Under the pieces are notes generated by a model. That model was given only the letters and a program-made list of their open reading frames with translations. It searched no databases and had not been told where the DNA came from. A program made the translations under genes and the position numbers. Below, piece by piece: positions 23,478 through 33,768 of a stretch of DNA of 64,000 bases; position 1 is the first letter of the stretch; every line of letters begins with the position of its first letter. The stretch covers positions 20,036,581 to 20,100,580 of the forward strand of contig NC_135568.1 of assembly GCF_964340395.1 (NCBI RefSeq), in the 5' to 3' direction. The stretch comes from Glandiceps talaboti (lineage: Eukaryota > Hemichordata > Enteropneusta > Spengelidae).

Positions 23478-26317
23478 AAATATGGAGTACAAATGCTGAT
23501 GTCCTGACCCAAGAGAAATTTCAAGAGTTAAGCTGTAGAGTGAAGGAGAATGAACCCGATATAATTGCAATTTCTGAAGTTAAACCTAAGCACTTCAAAT
23601 ACAGTTTAAATATAGCACAGTTTAACCTGCAAGGGTATAATCTGGAAGCACTAAACATTACTGAGGTCATCGGCAGGGGAATGTTACTGTATATAAATAA
23701 GCATTTATCCTATAATTTATTGGATGTAGATCAACTGATCTCAGTCCAGGAAGCACAAGTTTGTGAAATAAGCCTAGAAGGACCAGACACTTTGTTGTTT
23801 TGTTCACTATACAGAAGTCCGAGTTCAAATCCAACAAATGATGAAAGTATAAATAATTTATTTAGTTGTCTTGCTGATATGAAACATTCGCATACCGTAA
23901 TTGCAGGTGATATGAACTATCCAAATATAGACTGGAACATTTATAGAAATACTGCATCAGGAACTGGTAAGGAATTCAACTTTATTGAGGCTGTCCGAGA
24001 CTGCTATCTACATCAACATGTGAATTCACCAACCAGGGGGAGAGGTACTGATAGGCCTTCTATCTTAGACCTTGTCTTCACAAATGAAAAGGAAATTGTA
24101 GATTGTGTAGAACATGATGCCCCCCTGGGGAAGAGTGACCATTCTATGTTGAAGATCAAAGTCATGTGTGTTAAAGGTGACAATGTACAACCAAAGATTA
24201 GATATAAATATGATAATGGAGACTACAATAAAATGAAAGAAATGTTAAGTATAGACTGGGCAGAAGTACTTAATTCCTGCGGAGATGATGTGAATATACA
24301 ATGGAACACATTTCTAGAAATTTATAGAGAAGCGGAAACAGTCTGCATTCCACAGAAAGTTGTGAATCCGTCCAAAAAGAACTATGCTGTACCCCTGGAT
24401 AGAAAAACTTTAGCAAAGGTTAAAAAGAAGAACAGATTATGGCAAAGATTCTTGCAAACAAAAGATGGTCAAGTATATCAGGACTATTGTAAAATCCGAA
24501 ACCAAGTTAGAAGAATAACAAGGAAAATACAGAAAGATTATGAAAAGTCAGTGGCAAAGGAGGTCAAGACAAACCCAAAAAAGTTCTGGGGCTATGCCAG
24601 TTCTAAATCTAAATTAAGAACTGGAATACCGAACCTATCCAAAACAGGCAATGATAAAGGAGAAGATATGACCACCTGTGACAAAGAAAAAGCAGAGGTT
24701 CTTGCTGATTTCTTTTCATCAGTCTTCACAAGGGAACAACAAGGCCACTGGGATTTACCAAATACCATACATGCTAGACACATACTTGAGCTGAATATTA
24801 CTCCAGAGACTACACTTAAGATTTTATCCAAGTTAAAAACCTCAAAATCACCAGGCCCTGACCTCGTACATCCCAGAATATTATATGAACTTAGAGAAGT
24901 GCTCTGTACCCCATTAACCATAATTTATAACACATCACTAAAGACAGGGACAATACCGAATGACTGGAAGTGTGCCAAAGTTACGCCTATATTTAAGAAA
25001 GGTTGTAAATGGTTAGCCAGCAATTACCGACCAATCATCCTTACAAGTGTTGTCTGTAAAATAATGGAAACCCTGATAAGGAACTCTATTGTGAAATATA
25101 TGAACAGTAATAACTTGTTTAGTGATCAACAGTTTGGTTTCATCAGTGGTCGTTCGACTGTACTACAACTAATCAAAGTCCTAGACAAGTGGACAGAAAT
25201 TATTGATCTTGGAGGATGTGTTGATGTTGTGTACTGTGACTTTATGAAGGCCTTTGACAAAGTGCCTCATAGGCGTTTAATGGAGAAACTTCAATACTAT
25301 GGGATCCCAAGCCTGCTGCTAAACTGGATATCTGCTTTCCTCAATAATCGGAAACAAAAAGTTATTGTAAATGGCGTTTCATCGGAATGGCAGGAGGTGC
25401 TAAGTGGTATACCCCAAGGATCTGTCTTAGGACCCATACTTTTTGTAATATATATCAACACACTTCCAGATGTAGTACAAAGCTCAGAAATATATCTATT
25501 CGCAGACGATACCAAAGTTTTCAGGGGAATATTCAAGGAAGAAGACTGTGATTGCTTACAAATAGATATTGATAACATGTATACTTGGACAGAGAACTCT
25601 CTTCTGAAATTTCATCCAGATAAATGTGCCAGTATGCGGATAGGAAAGACACACTTGTCAGATAGATCATATACCATGGGACAAAATAAGGTCAAACTTA
25701 GAAATACAAAGGAAGAGAAGGATATAGGAGTAATCGTGGATGATAAGCTATCCTTTTCAAGTCACATGTCTACAAAAATAAATAAGGCAAATTCCATAAT
25801 GGGTCTGATAAGGAGAACTTATGCTCATCTTGACAAAGAAAGTTTTTTATTATTGTACAAAGGTCTGGTTAGACCACATTTGGAATATGCAAATCAAGTT
25901 TGGGCACCTTACCTCAAAAAGGATATTATTGCCATCGAGAACGTACAGCGCAGAGCTACCAAGTTAATTCCAGGATTTAGAGAATTGTCATACCAGGAAA
26001 GACTAAGGCATCTGAACTTACCAACTTTGGCTTACCGTCGTCTACGGGGAGATATGATTGAACTCTATAAAATTATGTCGGGGAAATATGACACTAGAGT
26101 GACTGATTTTCTCAAGACCAGACATTGTGACACTAGAGGGCATCAATATAAACTGTACAAAGTCCATACTAGGCTGGATATTAGGAAATTTTCTTTTGTA
26201 CATAGAAGTATAAACCAATGGAATAGTCTTCCCAATCATGTGGTTGATGCACCAAATGTATATAATTTTGAGAGACGTTTAGATAGACACTGGGAAGGAC
26301 TTGCAAATGAAATTTAA
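23405..26317 (+). CDS. CR1 LINE ORF2: APE-type endonuclease and reverse transcriptase
   Basis: 970 residues and uninterrupted. The endonuclease occupies about residues 23-250: N30, E58 (AISEVK), YRSPS 136-140, GDMN 168-171 and SDH 244-246 match the catalytic set of apurinic-type LINE endonucleases that nick target DNA. The reverse transcriptase runs from about 480 to 780: NYRPI, FGFISGRST, motif A CDFMKAFDKVPH (D612), GIPQGSVLGP 668-677 and the catalytic FADD 699-702. The C-terminus has LVRPHLEYANQVWAPYLKKD, VQRRATKLIPG and YRRLRGDMIELYK, typical of the CR1 clade. All key catalytic residues are present. The first in-frame ATG lies inside ORF1, so translation probably needs re-initiation, a frameshift or leaky scanning. 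Confidence 0.95.
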   Translation: MGQKSCENKEKTTKRGGSVTKRNIEIWSTNADVLTQEKFQELSCRVKENEPDIIAISEVKPKHFKYSLNIAQFNLQGYNLEALNITEVIGRGMLLYINKHLSYNLLDVDQLISVQEAQVCEISLEGPDTLLFCSLYRSPSSNPTNDESINNLFSCLADMKHSHTVIAGDMNYPNIDWNIYRNTASGTGKEFNFIEAVRDCYLHQHVNSPTRGRGTDRPSILDLVFTNEKEIVDCVEHDAPLGKSDHSMLKIKVMCVKGDNVQPKIRYKYDNGDYNKMKEMLSIDWAEVLNSCGDDVNIQWNTFLEIYREAETVCIPQKVVNPSKKNYAVPLDRKTLAKVKKKNRLWQRFLQTKDGQVYQDYCKIRNQVRRITRKIQKDYEKSVAKEVKTNPKKFWGYASSKSKLRTGIPNLSKTGNDKGEDMTTCDKEKAEVLADFFSSVFTREQQGHWDLPNTIHARHILELNITPETTLKILSKLKTSKSPGPDLVHPRILYELREVLCTPLTIIYNTSLKTGTIPNDWKCAKVTPIFKKGCKWLASNYRPIILTSVVCKIMETLIRNSIVKYMNSNNLFSDQQFGFISGRSTVLQLIKVLDKWTEIIDLGGCVDVVYCDFMKAFDKVPHRRLMEKLQYYGIPSLLLNWISAFLNNRKQKVIVNGVSSEWQEVLSGIPQGSVLGPILFVIYINTLPDVVQSSEIYLFADDTKVFRGIFKEEDCDCLQIDIDNMYTWTENSLLKFHPDKCASMRIGKTHLSDRSYTMGQNKVKLRNTKEEKDIGVIVDDKLSFSSHMSTKINKANSIMGLIRRTYAHLDKESFLLLYKGLVRPHLEYANQVWAPYLKKDIIAIENVQRRATKLIPGFRELSYQERLRHLNLPTLAYRRLRGDMIELYKIMSGKYDTRVTDFLKTRHCDTRGHQYKLYKVHTRLDIRKFSFVHRSINQWNSLPNHVVDAPNVYNFERRLDRHWEGLANEI

Positions 26318-26368
26318 ATTTGAAGACTATGCTAGCATACGCACTGACAAGACTTTAATTCAACATGA

Positions 26369-26442
26369 TCTGATATCAGAGGCCTAAATAAGGCCTATAA
26401 TCAGAATTGTACCTGTATACCTGTATACCTGTATACCTGTAT
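26369..26442 (+). other. CR1 3' hairpin and ACCTGTAT octamer tail
   Basis: TCTGAT (26369-26374) and ATCAGA (26400-26405) close a stem that also contains AGGCCT-AAATA-AGGCCT. Four perfect ACCTGTAT octamers follow at 26411-26442. The last tgtat of the tail is identical to the target sequence tgtatagtgg, so the exact end is ambiguous by 5 bp. Structured 3' ends with octamer tails are recognised by the element's own RT in CR1-like LINEs. Confidence 0.85.
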
Positions 26443-27320
26443 AGTGGTGTCAGTCTCCTATACTGTTGTAGTGGTGTGACACACGTGTATAATGGTGTCA
26501 ATCTCCTATACTGTTGTAGTGGTGTGACACGTGTGTAGTGGTGTCAATCTCCTACACTGTTGTAGTGGTGTGACACGTGTATAGTGGTGTCAATCTCCTA
26601 CACTGTTGTAGTGGTGTGACACGTGTATAGTGGTGTCAATCTCCTACACTGTTGTAGTGGTGTGACACGTGTATAGTGGTGTCAATCTCCTACACTGTTG
26701 TAGTGGTGTGACACACATGTATAGTGGTGTCAATCTCCTACATTGTTGTAGTGGTGTGACACACGTGTATAGTGGTGTCAATCTCCTACACTGTTGTAGT
26801 GGTGTGACACGTGTATAGTGGTGTCAATCTCCTACACTGTTGTAGTGGTGTGACACGTGTATAGTGGTGTCAATCTCCTACACTGTTGTAGTGGTGTGAC
26901 ACACATGTATAATGGTGTCAATCTCCTACACTGTTGTAGTGGTGTGACACGTGTATAGTGGTGTCAATCTCCTACACTGTTGTAGTGGTGTGACACACAT
27001 GTATAGTGGTGTCAATCTCCTACACTGTTGTAGTGGTGTGACACATGTATAGTGGTGTCAATCTCCTACACTGTTGTAGTGGTGTGACACACGTGTATAG
27101 TGGTGTCAGTCTCCTATACTGTTGTAGTGGTGTGACACACGTGTATAGTGGTGTCAATCTCCTATACTGTTGTAGTGGTGTGACACGTGTATAGTGGTGT
27201 CAATCTCCTACACTGTTGTAGTGGTATGACACATGTATAGTGGTGTCAATCTCCTACACTGTTGTAGTGGTGTGACACACATGTATAGTGGTGTCAATCT
27301 CCTACACTGTTGTAGTTGTT
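26443..27320. repeat. 46-48-bp minisatellite, right part (about 18 copies)
   Basis: Same unit, phase and variants as the left part before 22227. It ends in a partial unit at about 27320, some 230 bp before the next exon. The sequence at 27321-27549 is single-copy intron with a short direct repeat (gaacatacactcctccaactt / gaacatacactcctacaactt). Confidence 0.96.
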
Positions 27321-27549
27321 TTACACAACATATCAAAAACTATTGCAACCAGTCATAAATGGGTTGCTGGTCAGGAACATACACTCCTCCAACTTGGAAC
27401 ATACACTCCTACAACTTGTAAAATGTAAATATTTATTGCATATCATTTCAGACATTGTCATGGAAACCCATCTATACCCTCTCCTCAATACATCATACAT
27501 TGTTGAATTGAATTTTCAGCTGGTAACTGTTCCATCATGTTCATTTCAG

Positions 27550-27721
27550 GCATGTTGCCATGGAAACTGGCAACCAGCATCACAATGCCTATGGGCACAT
27601 TGATGGTATTATTCATAATTTAGAGGAGAACAGGCGACAGTTAGATGAACTATGGGCATCTCGAAAACTTAAACTTGAGTTGTGTTTACAACTTCGACAA
27701 TTTGAAAGGGAAGCTTTGGAG
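27550..27721 (+). CDS. trio: Trio/Kalirin-family RhoGEF, spectrin-repeat exon 3
   Basis: Acceptor TGTTCATTTCAG ends at 27549. The first base G completes the Arg codon split from the previous exon (AG|G). The exon is 172 nt and ends in phase 0 at GAG|GTAAGT. The peptide begins HVAMETGNQHHNAYGHIDGI, continues IHNLEENRRQLDELW, and ends SRKLKLELCLQLRQFEREAL E. The block IHN-LE-QLDE-W, then RK(L/I)KLEL-LQLR-FER, matches the vertebrate Trio segment containing INHIE and KIKLELFLQLRIFERDA. The frame crosses the junction exactly, which supports both splice sites. Confidence 0.94.
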
Positions 27722-27883
27722 GTAAGTATACAGAGTACTATAAAGTATGTTAGTTATGACATGGAATATTATACACTTACTGCCTGCCTATGAAGGCAGT
27801 AGTAAATGTCTATTACCATGTGAGGTGCTGTGTAGCAACTGTTCCCGAGGCTTTCATATAGTTGCTACATAACAGCATGTGAC
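27722..27883 (+). other. Intron 5' segment after exon 3
   Basis: The donor GTAAGT is followed by AT-rich single-copy sequence. No feature is seen before the 36-bp array begins. Confidence 0.6.
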
Positions 27884-28436
27884 ATCTACTAGTAATATGA
27901 CATCTACTAGTGCCCAAATAAGGCCAGGTAATATGACATCTACTAGTGCCCAAATAAGGCCAGGCAATATGACATCTACTAGTGCCCAAATAAGGCCAGG
28001 TAATATGACAACTACTAGTGCCCAAATAAGGCCAGGTAATACGACATCTACTAGTGCCCAAATAAGGCCAGGCAATATGACAACTACTAGTGCCCAAATA
28101 AGGCCAGGTAATATGACATTTACTAGTGCCCAAATAAGGCCAGGTAATATGACATCTACTAGTGCCCAAATAAGGCCAGGCAATATGACATCTACTAGTG
28201 CCCAAATAAGGCCAGGTAATATGACATCTACTAGTGCCCAAATAAGGCCAGGCAATATGACATCTACTAGTGCCCAAATAAGGCCAGGTAATACGACATT
28301 TACTAGTGCCCAAATAAGGCCAGGTAATATGACATCTACTAGTGCCCAAATAAGGCCAGGCAATATGACATCTACTAGTGCCCAAATAAGGCCAGGCAAT
28401 ATGACATCTACTAGTGCCCAAATAAGGCCAGGCAAT
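27884..28436. repeat. 36-bp minisatellite, 15 copies, with donor-like CAG|GTAATA
   Basis: Units contain atctactagtgcccaaataa then ggccag and gt/gc aatatgac. Eight units read CAG|GTAAT and seven CAG|GCAAT in the sense orientation, starting about 160 bp after a real donor. The period is 12 codons, so three frames stay open for about 190-214 residues (for example a repeating MTSTSAQIRPGN). I treat these as accidental: there is no start context, no homology, and variation is not concentrated at third positions. Confidence 0.93.
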
Positions 28437-28779
28437 AAGTGTTTTATAACACATCATATTCTCAGGTACATATTCTTTCTGTAGTCGAAGTAAATCCCTG
28501 ATAAGACTTCTGTGCTAGATACTGAATATTGCCTTAGGGAAAATAGAATGCAACTAGTGCCCACTATATGCAAACTTTAGGTCACTCTGTGTCAAATGTC
28601 CATACCACGTAGCACAATCAAAGCCAATCACTGAAGGCTATGTAAACACGAGGTGTTATAAATTTAGATATAGTATAGAGATGAAATATATTCACATTAC
28701 GATTCTCAAACAAAATCAGAGTTAATGAAAAGAAGTGTAGACAATATAAAATCTCCTAGGACGTACATTTCCTCCACAA
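28437..28779. other. Single-copy intron sequence
   Basis: AT-rich DNA between two arrays. It includes one stray actagtgcccac (about 28553) recalling the 36-bp unit. No coding or RNA feature is recognised. Confidence 0.6.
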
Positions 28780-29667
28780 TATATTTATGTTATTCTGTCA
28801 ACCCATAGCCCCAAACTCTGACAATATATTTGTTATCCTGTCAACCCATAGCCCCAAACTCTGACAATATATTTATGTTATTCTGTCAACCCATAGCCCC
28901 AAACTCTGACAATATATTTATGTTATCCTGTCAACCCATAGCCCCAAACTCTGACAATATATTTATGTTATTCTGTCAACCCATAGCTCCAAACTCTGAC
29001 AATATATTTGTTATCCTGTCAACCCATAGCCTCAAACTCTGACAATATATTTATGTTATTCTGTCAACCTATAGCCCCAAACTCTGACAATATATTTATG
29101 TTATCCTGTCAACCCATAGCCCCAAACTCTGACAATATATTTATGTTATTCTGTCAACCTATTGCCCCAAACTCTGACAATATATTTGTTATTCTGTCAA
29201 CCCATAGCTCCAAACTCTGACAATATATTTATGTTATTCTGTCAATCCATAGCCCCAAACTCTGACAATATATTTATGTTATCCTGTCAACCCATTGCCC
29301 CAAACTCTGACAATATATTTGTTATTCTGTCAATCCATAGCCCCAAACTGACAATATATTTATGTTATTCTGTCAACCCATAGCCCCAAACTCTGACAAT
29401 ATATTTATGTTATTCTGTCAACCCATTGCCCCAAACTCTGACAATATATATGTTATTCTGTCAACCCATAGCCCCAAACTCTGACAATATATTTATGTTA
29501 TTCTGTCAACCTATTGCCCCAAACTCTGACAATATATATGTTATTCTGTCAACCCATAGCTCCAAACTCTGACAATATATTTATGTTATTCTGTCAACCC
29601 ATAGCTCCAAACTCTGACAATATATTTGTTATTCTGTCAACCCATAGCCCCAAACTCTGACAATATA
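28780..29667. repeat. 41-45-bp minisatellite, left part (about 20 copies)
   Basis: Units comprise tgttattctgtcaacccata, gccccaaactctgacaatat and att/atttat. Length differs by the presence of tatttat versus tattt. Each unit carries the acceptor-like string ctgtcaacccatag. The array is interrupted at 29668 by a TA-flanked element and resumes at 30969. Confidence 0.96.
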
Positions 29668-29920
29668 CAACTTTGGAAATAACAGCGTTGCGGTTGCTTG
29701 CTTGTGGCAAAGAAGAATGAGACAAGTTTCAAGCAAAGACATACAATATAATCAGTGTCGGTAACTTTTCAAAGTATAAACACCACAGGATTCCCGGTGA
29801 CACACTCTGTTTACTGATTAGGACACTGCATGTGATAATGTGATAATGGGACAGTGTGGCTCAAACCAGAGACTCATGATCATACCATTATGAAGTATAA
29901 TATTAAATACAATTTCGTAT

Positions 29921-29968
<48 letters not shown>

Positions 29969-30968
29969 GTAACAACTTCATCTTATTATAATTCAAGCTA
30001 CATACAACATGTTATTTGTTGATCACTGAAATCAGTATTGAAATGGATTTATTATTTTGTCTATTCATGTACTTCGAATGATTTATTTTGTTATCCAGCA
30101 GGCGCACACATAGCATTACTTTTACAAAATGAAGTCATCCCTCGGAAAATGGTTCATGTAAATTTACACTCAAAAGTTGTGAGAGTTGGAACAAAATACT
30201 CGACATGTTATCAATTTATCATTATTTCAAACCCAACTGCTTGTCCGACATGTAGATAATTGACTTTGGCTTTCCCATCGGCATGCAAGGGTAAACAATG
30301 CCTTCTGTAAACATGCTATACCAAATCATGTACTGTTGTCCTCGCTTGGTACATGTAATTCCGACATCTTTGCTACCTCTGATTTGCAAAAAGATGGCTT
30401 CAATTCTGGTCGACACATTATGTGACTGTACAAACACGTGTGTGGTGTACGGGCCTTAGTTTGCTGTCAGTACACGTAAGTTATATCTCTCTTCCCATCG
30501 CTCATTCCATTTTGGCTGTGTGTTGTGTCGGCATTGATAACACTAATGTACGTGTATCTAAGTAATAAATGCTATTTCTTGCCAATTATTTTGTAATAGA
30601 CTAAACATTCCATAATCAAAAATACACACCACTCGGTTTCATTTCACCAACATTAAGATGTAACATTTCAAAATTCAAAGACCAACCCTACCGAGAAATG
30701 GTATGTGCTATGGTGCGTCTTGTACAATCTTATCTAATGTTATCAGCTGTAAAGGAAGTCACGTTGACAGCATGAACAGTCCTAGAACACCGTGGGAGTT
30801 TATTTTAGAACATGGCAGATATAAACAAAATCATAAAGCTTTCCGTCAACCGACATCAGAGGCACCGGCTGTTGTTTTGTGTCACTTATCTTGTTGTCTT
30901 TACCTAAATTGTCTCTGCTTGAAGCTCACTTCATGCAAGCAACCGCAACGCTCTATATTCCATAGTTG
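29668..30968. mobile_element. 1301-bp TIR element with TA target duplication (Tc1/mariner-like, non-autonomous)
   Basis: The ends are inverted repeats of about 34 bp. The left starts CAACTTTGGAAATAAC and continues AGCGTTGCGGTTGCTTGC. The right, read in reverse complement, starts CAACTATGGAATATAG and continues AGCGTTGCGGTTGCTTGC. It is flanked by TA on both sides (29666-29667, 30969-30970), and removing it with one TA restores the minisatellite unit gacaatatatttg exactly. TA duplication and TIRs beginning CA fit the Tc1/mariner superfamily. No transposase is seen: the longest frames (73, 71 and 96 residues) match nothing I recognise. It also holds a (CAA)n run at about 29922-29967. Confidence 0.85.
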
Positions 30969-31603
30969 TATTTGTTATTCTGTCAATCCATAGCCCCAAA
31001 CTGACAATATATTTATGTTATTCTGTCAACCCATAGCCCCAAACTCTGACAATATATTTGTTATTCTGTCAATCCATAGCCCCAAACTCTGACAATATAT
31101 TTGTTATTCTGTCAATCCATAGCCCCAAACTGACAATATATTTATGTTATTCTGTCAACCCATAGCTCCAAACTCTGACAATATATTTGTTATTCTGTCA
31201 ACCCATAGCCCCAAACTCTGACAATATATTTGTTATTCTGTCAATCCATAGCCCCAAACTCTGACAATATATTTATGTTATTCTGTCAACCCATAGCCCC
31301 AAACTCTGACAATATATTTATGTTATCCTGTCAACCCATTGCCCCAAACTCTGACAATATATTTGTTATTCTGTCAATCCATAGCCCCAAACTCTGACAA
31401 TATATTTATGTTATCCTGTCAATCCATAGCCCCAAACTCTGACAATATATTTGTTATTCTGTCAATCCATAGCCCCAAACTCTGACAATATATTTGTTAT
31501 TCTGTCAATCCATAGCCCCAAACTCTGACAATATATTTGTTATTCTGTCAATCCATAGCCCCAAACTCTGACAATATATTTATGTTATTCTGTCAATCCA
31601 TAG
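30969..31603. repeat. 41-45-bp minisatellite, right part, ending in the exon 4 acceptor
   Basis: The same units as 28780-29667 continue for about 15 copies up to 31603. The final unit ends tgttattctgtcaatccatag, and its terminal AG is the splice acceptor used by the next exon. Confidence 0.95.
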
Positions 31604-31747
31604 CTTTCCAGTAGGCTTGAAGTATGGACCACAGACATGCAGAACACAGATCTGGGCCAAGACATCACATCAGCTGAATATATCCTACAAATGCATGTAG
31701 AAAATGTGTCACATATTCAGAACCAGACTTTTGAACTCTTACAAAGG
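31604..31747 (+). CDS. trio: Trio/Kalirin-family RhoGEF, spectrin-repeat exon 4
   Basis: 144 nt, phase 0-0 (48 codons), too fragmented to appear as a long open frame. The peptide begins LSSRLEVWTTDMQNTDLGQD, then ITSAEYILQMHVENVSHIQN and QTFELLQR. It aligns with the vertebrate segment that follows FERDAID (IISDLESW ... LTIAEQRLQHH ... LTFDVIHQG). The donor is AGG|GTAAGT. The acceptor is CCATAG at 31598-31603, the end of the last minisatellite unit. The alternative AG five bases further in (TTTCCAG) and the TAG after it both break the frame, so 31604 is the start that keeps frame and homology. Confidence 0.9.
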
Positions 31748-32281
31748 GTAAGTAGGAAAAAGCGATAAATGTATGTTAAATAGCTGCTGCCTCACATCTG
31801 TTTTGTCCACACCGTGTGTTACAGTGCCCTTTGTGTTGTATTAATATTTTAATATCACCCCTTCTTTTGTTTTGTCAACTGTATTGGAGACAAAACCTTT
31901 CATAGAAATTGTCAGTTTATCTTCAGAAATAGACAGCGTAGAGTATTTCACATGTTTTCCAAACTATTGTTAATACAATAATTGACTTCCATTGTTCTTG
32001 TTATTATTATTTATATTATTATTAGTAGTAATTATTGTTATATTATTCAATTTTTATTGTTTATTTATTATTGTTTGAATCAGGTTTGAGGCCCATATAA
32101 ACAAGCATAAAAAGTAATGACAAAAAAATAAGTACCCCAGTAGAGAATATCTCTCCAGTAAGAGAGTCACAGTACATATACATGAATATACATACTATAT
32201 GTACACATTGCACTACTGTCAGCCATTGGAGTGTAATGTAAGTGAGTGTCCATCAAAATAAATTATTGTCGATGGTCCACA
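31748..32281 (+). other. Intron after exon 4, with one diverged 59-bp unit
   Basis: AT-rich single-copy intron to about 32220. The stretch 32229-32280 (aagtgagtgtccatcaaaat ... gatggtccac) is a diverged copy of the 59-bp unit found in tandem at 33467-33768, on the far side of the next element. Confidence 0.7.
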
Positions 32282-33466
32282 CAAGGGTATGAGGCAACAA
32301 TTCTGGTGTCTATAACAATATTGAATAACGTGAATGTAGACAACATCAACAAGTTCCGGCAAGTTCTTGTTAGTTCCAGGGCGCCCTCCAGAGGACGCCC
32401 TGGAACTTTTGGTTTTGCGGCCATTCTTACTTTCTATCCACTTTCGGCTTACAAGTCTGTGGGGGATCTCCACACAGTTTTCTTTCGGGTTTCCCAGCAT
32501 GTATTGTGGCAAACGCTAGCCATTCGGGACCCCTATTTCTGTCGCTATTTGCGTAAGCTAAAAACTTTTGATAGCTGACAATATCGTGTTGGAGGTGGTA
32601 CTGTACTAAAAGTTGTGGAGTTGAGGGGTCGTGTTTAGATGCTGACTCATTACAGCAGAAACACATAGTGAAAGAGTGATCAGCGATCATAGTAATAGTA
32701 CAGTAAAGTTGAGTTTACTATGTGTGAACCTGTTTTGATCGAATTTGTGCATCATTGGACGTGATTTTGTTCAATTAAGGGACAGATATATTGGTTTCAC
32801 TCAGCTTGTATCTGTGTACATTGGTATCAAAACACTGTATGTGTTCCGCCGGTCGGTAGTTTTGTGCTCAACTACTCCCTTTATCTTTTGGCGTAATCCT
32901 ATAAAATATCGTGCTACTTATTTATGTGCATCAACATTGACCTCGGTATTTCTACATCGCCTCCAAAATTGTGCTCCTTTTGATGTGGTTACCATAAAAA
33001 TCAACATTTGTTTGGTAAAATTACGTGGTGGGAGCGTGGCACACTTCCCATTTCATACTCGAATTGTCGATCTCCAGCTGAAGTCAGCGCTATCATTCAT
33101 TTGCATTGTGCTACCCTTATATGGGAAAAATAGTGACATATTCGAAGCGGGACATGAATGATGTCATGGCATATCATGAATATTGATCAGCTCAGTATGC
33201 AGGGAGATTTCAACTTTCGCATCATTGGACATCAGCGTACTAAGCATTGATTTTGCACCATGTCTATCCGTATACTTTCTTTTTCTTTATTCTTTTTTGG
33301 AGTCTTCCATATTTATGTGTAGACGTGTATAATGAGTTTATTAAAATATACTATAAATAAAGAATTAAGTATGTAAATGTGATTCATAGCTAACTTGGGC
33401 CTTTAAACCTGTATGACATCATTATCATTTTCGAGTTTCACCAGAATTTGTTGCCTCATGCTCCTG
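32282..33466. mobile_element. About 1.2-kb TIR element (MITE-like), no transposase
   Basis: The left end caagggtatgaggcaacaa plus ttctggtg (32282-32308) matches the reverse complement of the right end (33439-33466, caggagcatgaggcaacaaa plus ttctggtg), with three transitions and one indel. The same tandem unit lies on both sides, so the element appears inserted in that array. Inside, gttccagggcg (32371) pairs with cgccctggaac (32395-32405) in a hairpin. Open frames of 87-138 residues are not recognised. A clean target duplication is not evident, so the superfamily is unassigned. Confidence 0.65.
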
Positions 33467-33768
33467 ATCTAACATAGCTGACTTGTAAGTGAATGGCCAT
33501 CCAAATGAATTATTTTGTCAATGGTCCACATAGCTGACTTGTAAGTGAATGGCCATCCAAATGAATTATTTTGTCAATGGTCCACATAGCTTATTCGTAC
33601 GTGAATGGCCATCCAAATAAATTATTTTGTCAATGGTCCACATATTAGCTGACTTGTAAGTGAATTGCCATCCAAATAAATTATTTTGTTAATGGTCCAC
33701 ATAGCTGACTTGTAAGTGAATTGCCATCCAAATAAATTATTTTGTTAATGGTCCACATAGCTGACTTG
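33467..33768. repeat. 59-bp minisatellite, 5 copies
   Basis: Units comprise catagctgacttgtaagtga, atggccatccaaatgaatta and ttttgtcaatggtcca, with small differences. The last unit runs into the foldback element at 33769. Confidence 0.93.

Larger units (their letters stand above)
22227..26442 (+). mobile_element. Full-length, apparently intact CR1-clade LINE
   Basis: A 4.2-kb non-LTR retrotransposon with a 5' UTR of about 190 bp, two overlapping ORFs (22416-23477 and 23405-26317), a 3' UTR of about 95 bp with a hairpin, and a terminal octamer tail. Both ORFs are uninterrupted, so the copy is young and may be competent. It splits the 46-48-bp minisatellite. The left flank ends gacacacg (22226) and the right flank resumes tgtatagtgg, which together restore one unit with no visible target-site duplication. 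Lack of a duplication and an 8-bp 3' repeat are known CR1 traits. Confidence 0.95.

Noticed and set aside
27813-28484. Three overlapping frames of about 190-214 residues in the 36-bp array
   Set aside because: All three stay open only because the period is 36 bp; variation is not concentrated at third positions and no family is recognised.
30703-30993. 96-residue cysteine-containing frame as a THAP-like or other transposase finger
   Set aside because: Cysteine spacing does not fit THAP or any finger I know, and the frame runs through the TIR into the minisatellite.
32745-33161. 138-residue frame inside the 1.2-kb TIR element as a transposase remnant
   Set aside because: I could see no DDE-type motif, helix-turn-helix or similarity to known transposases.
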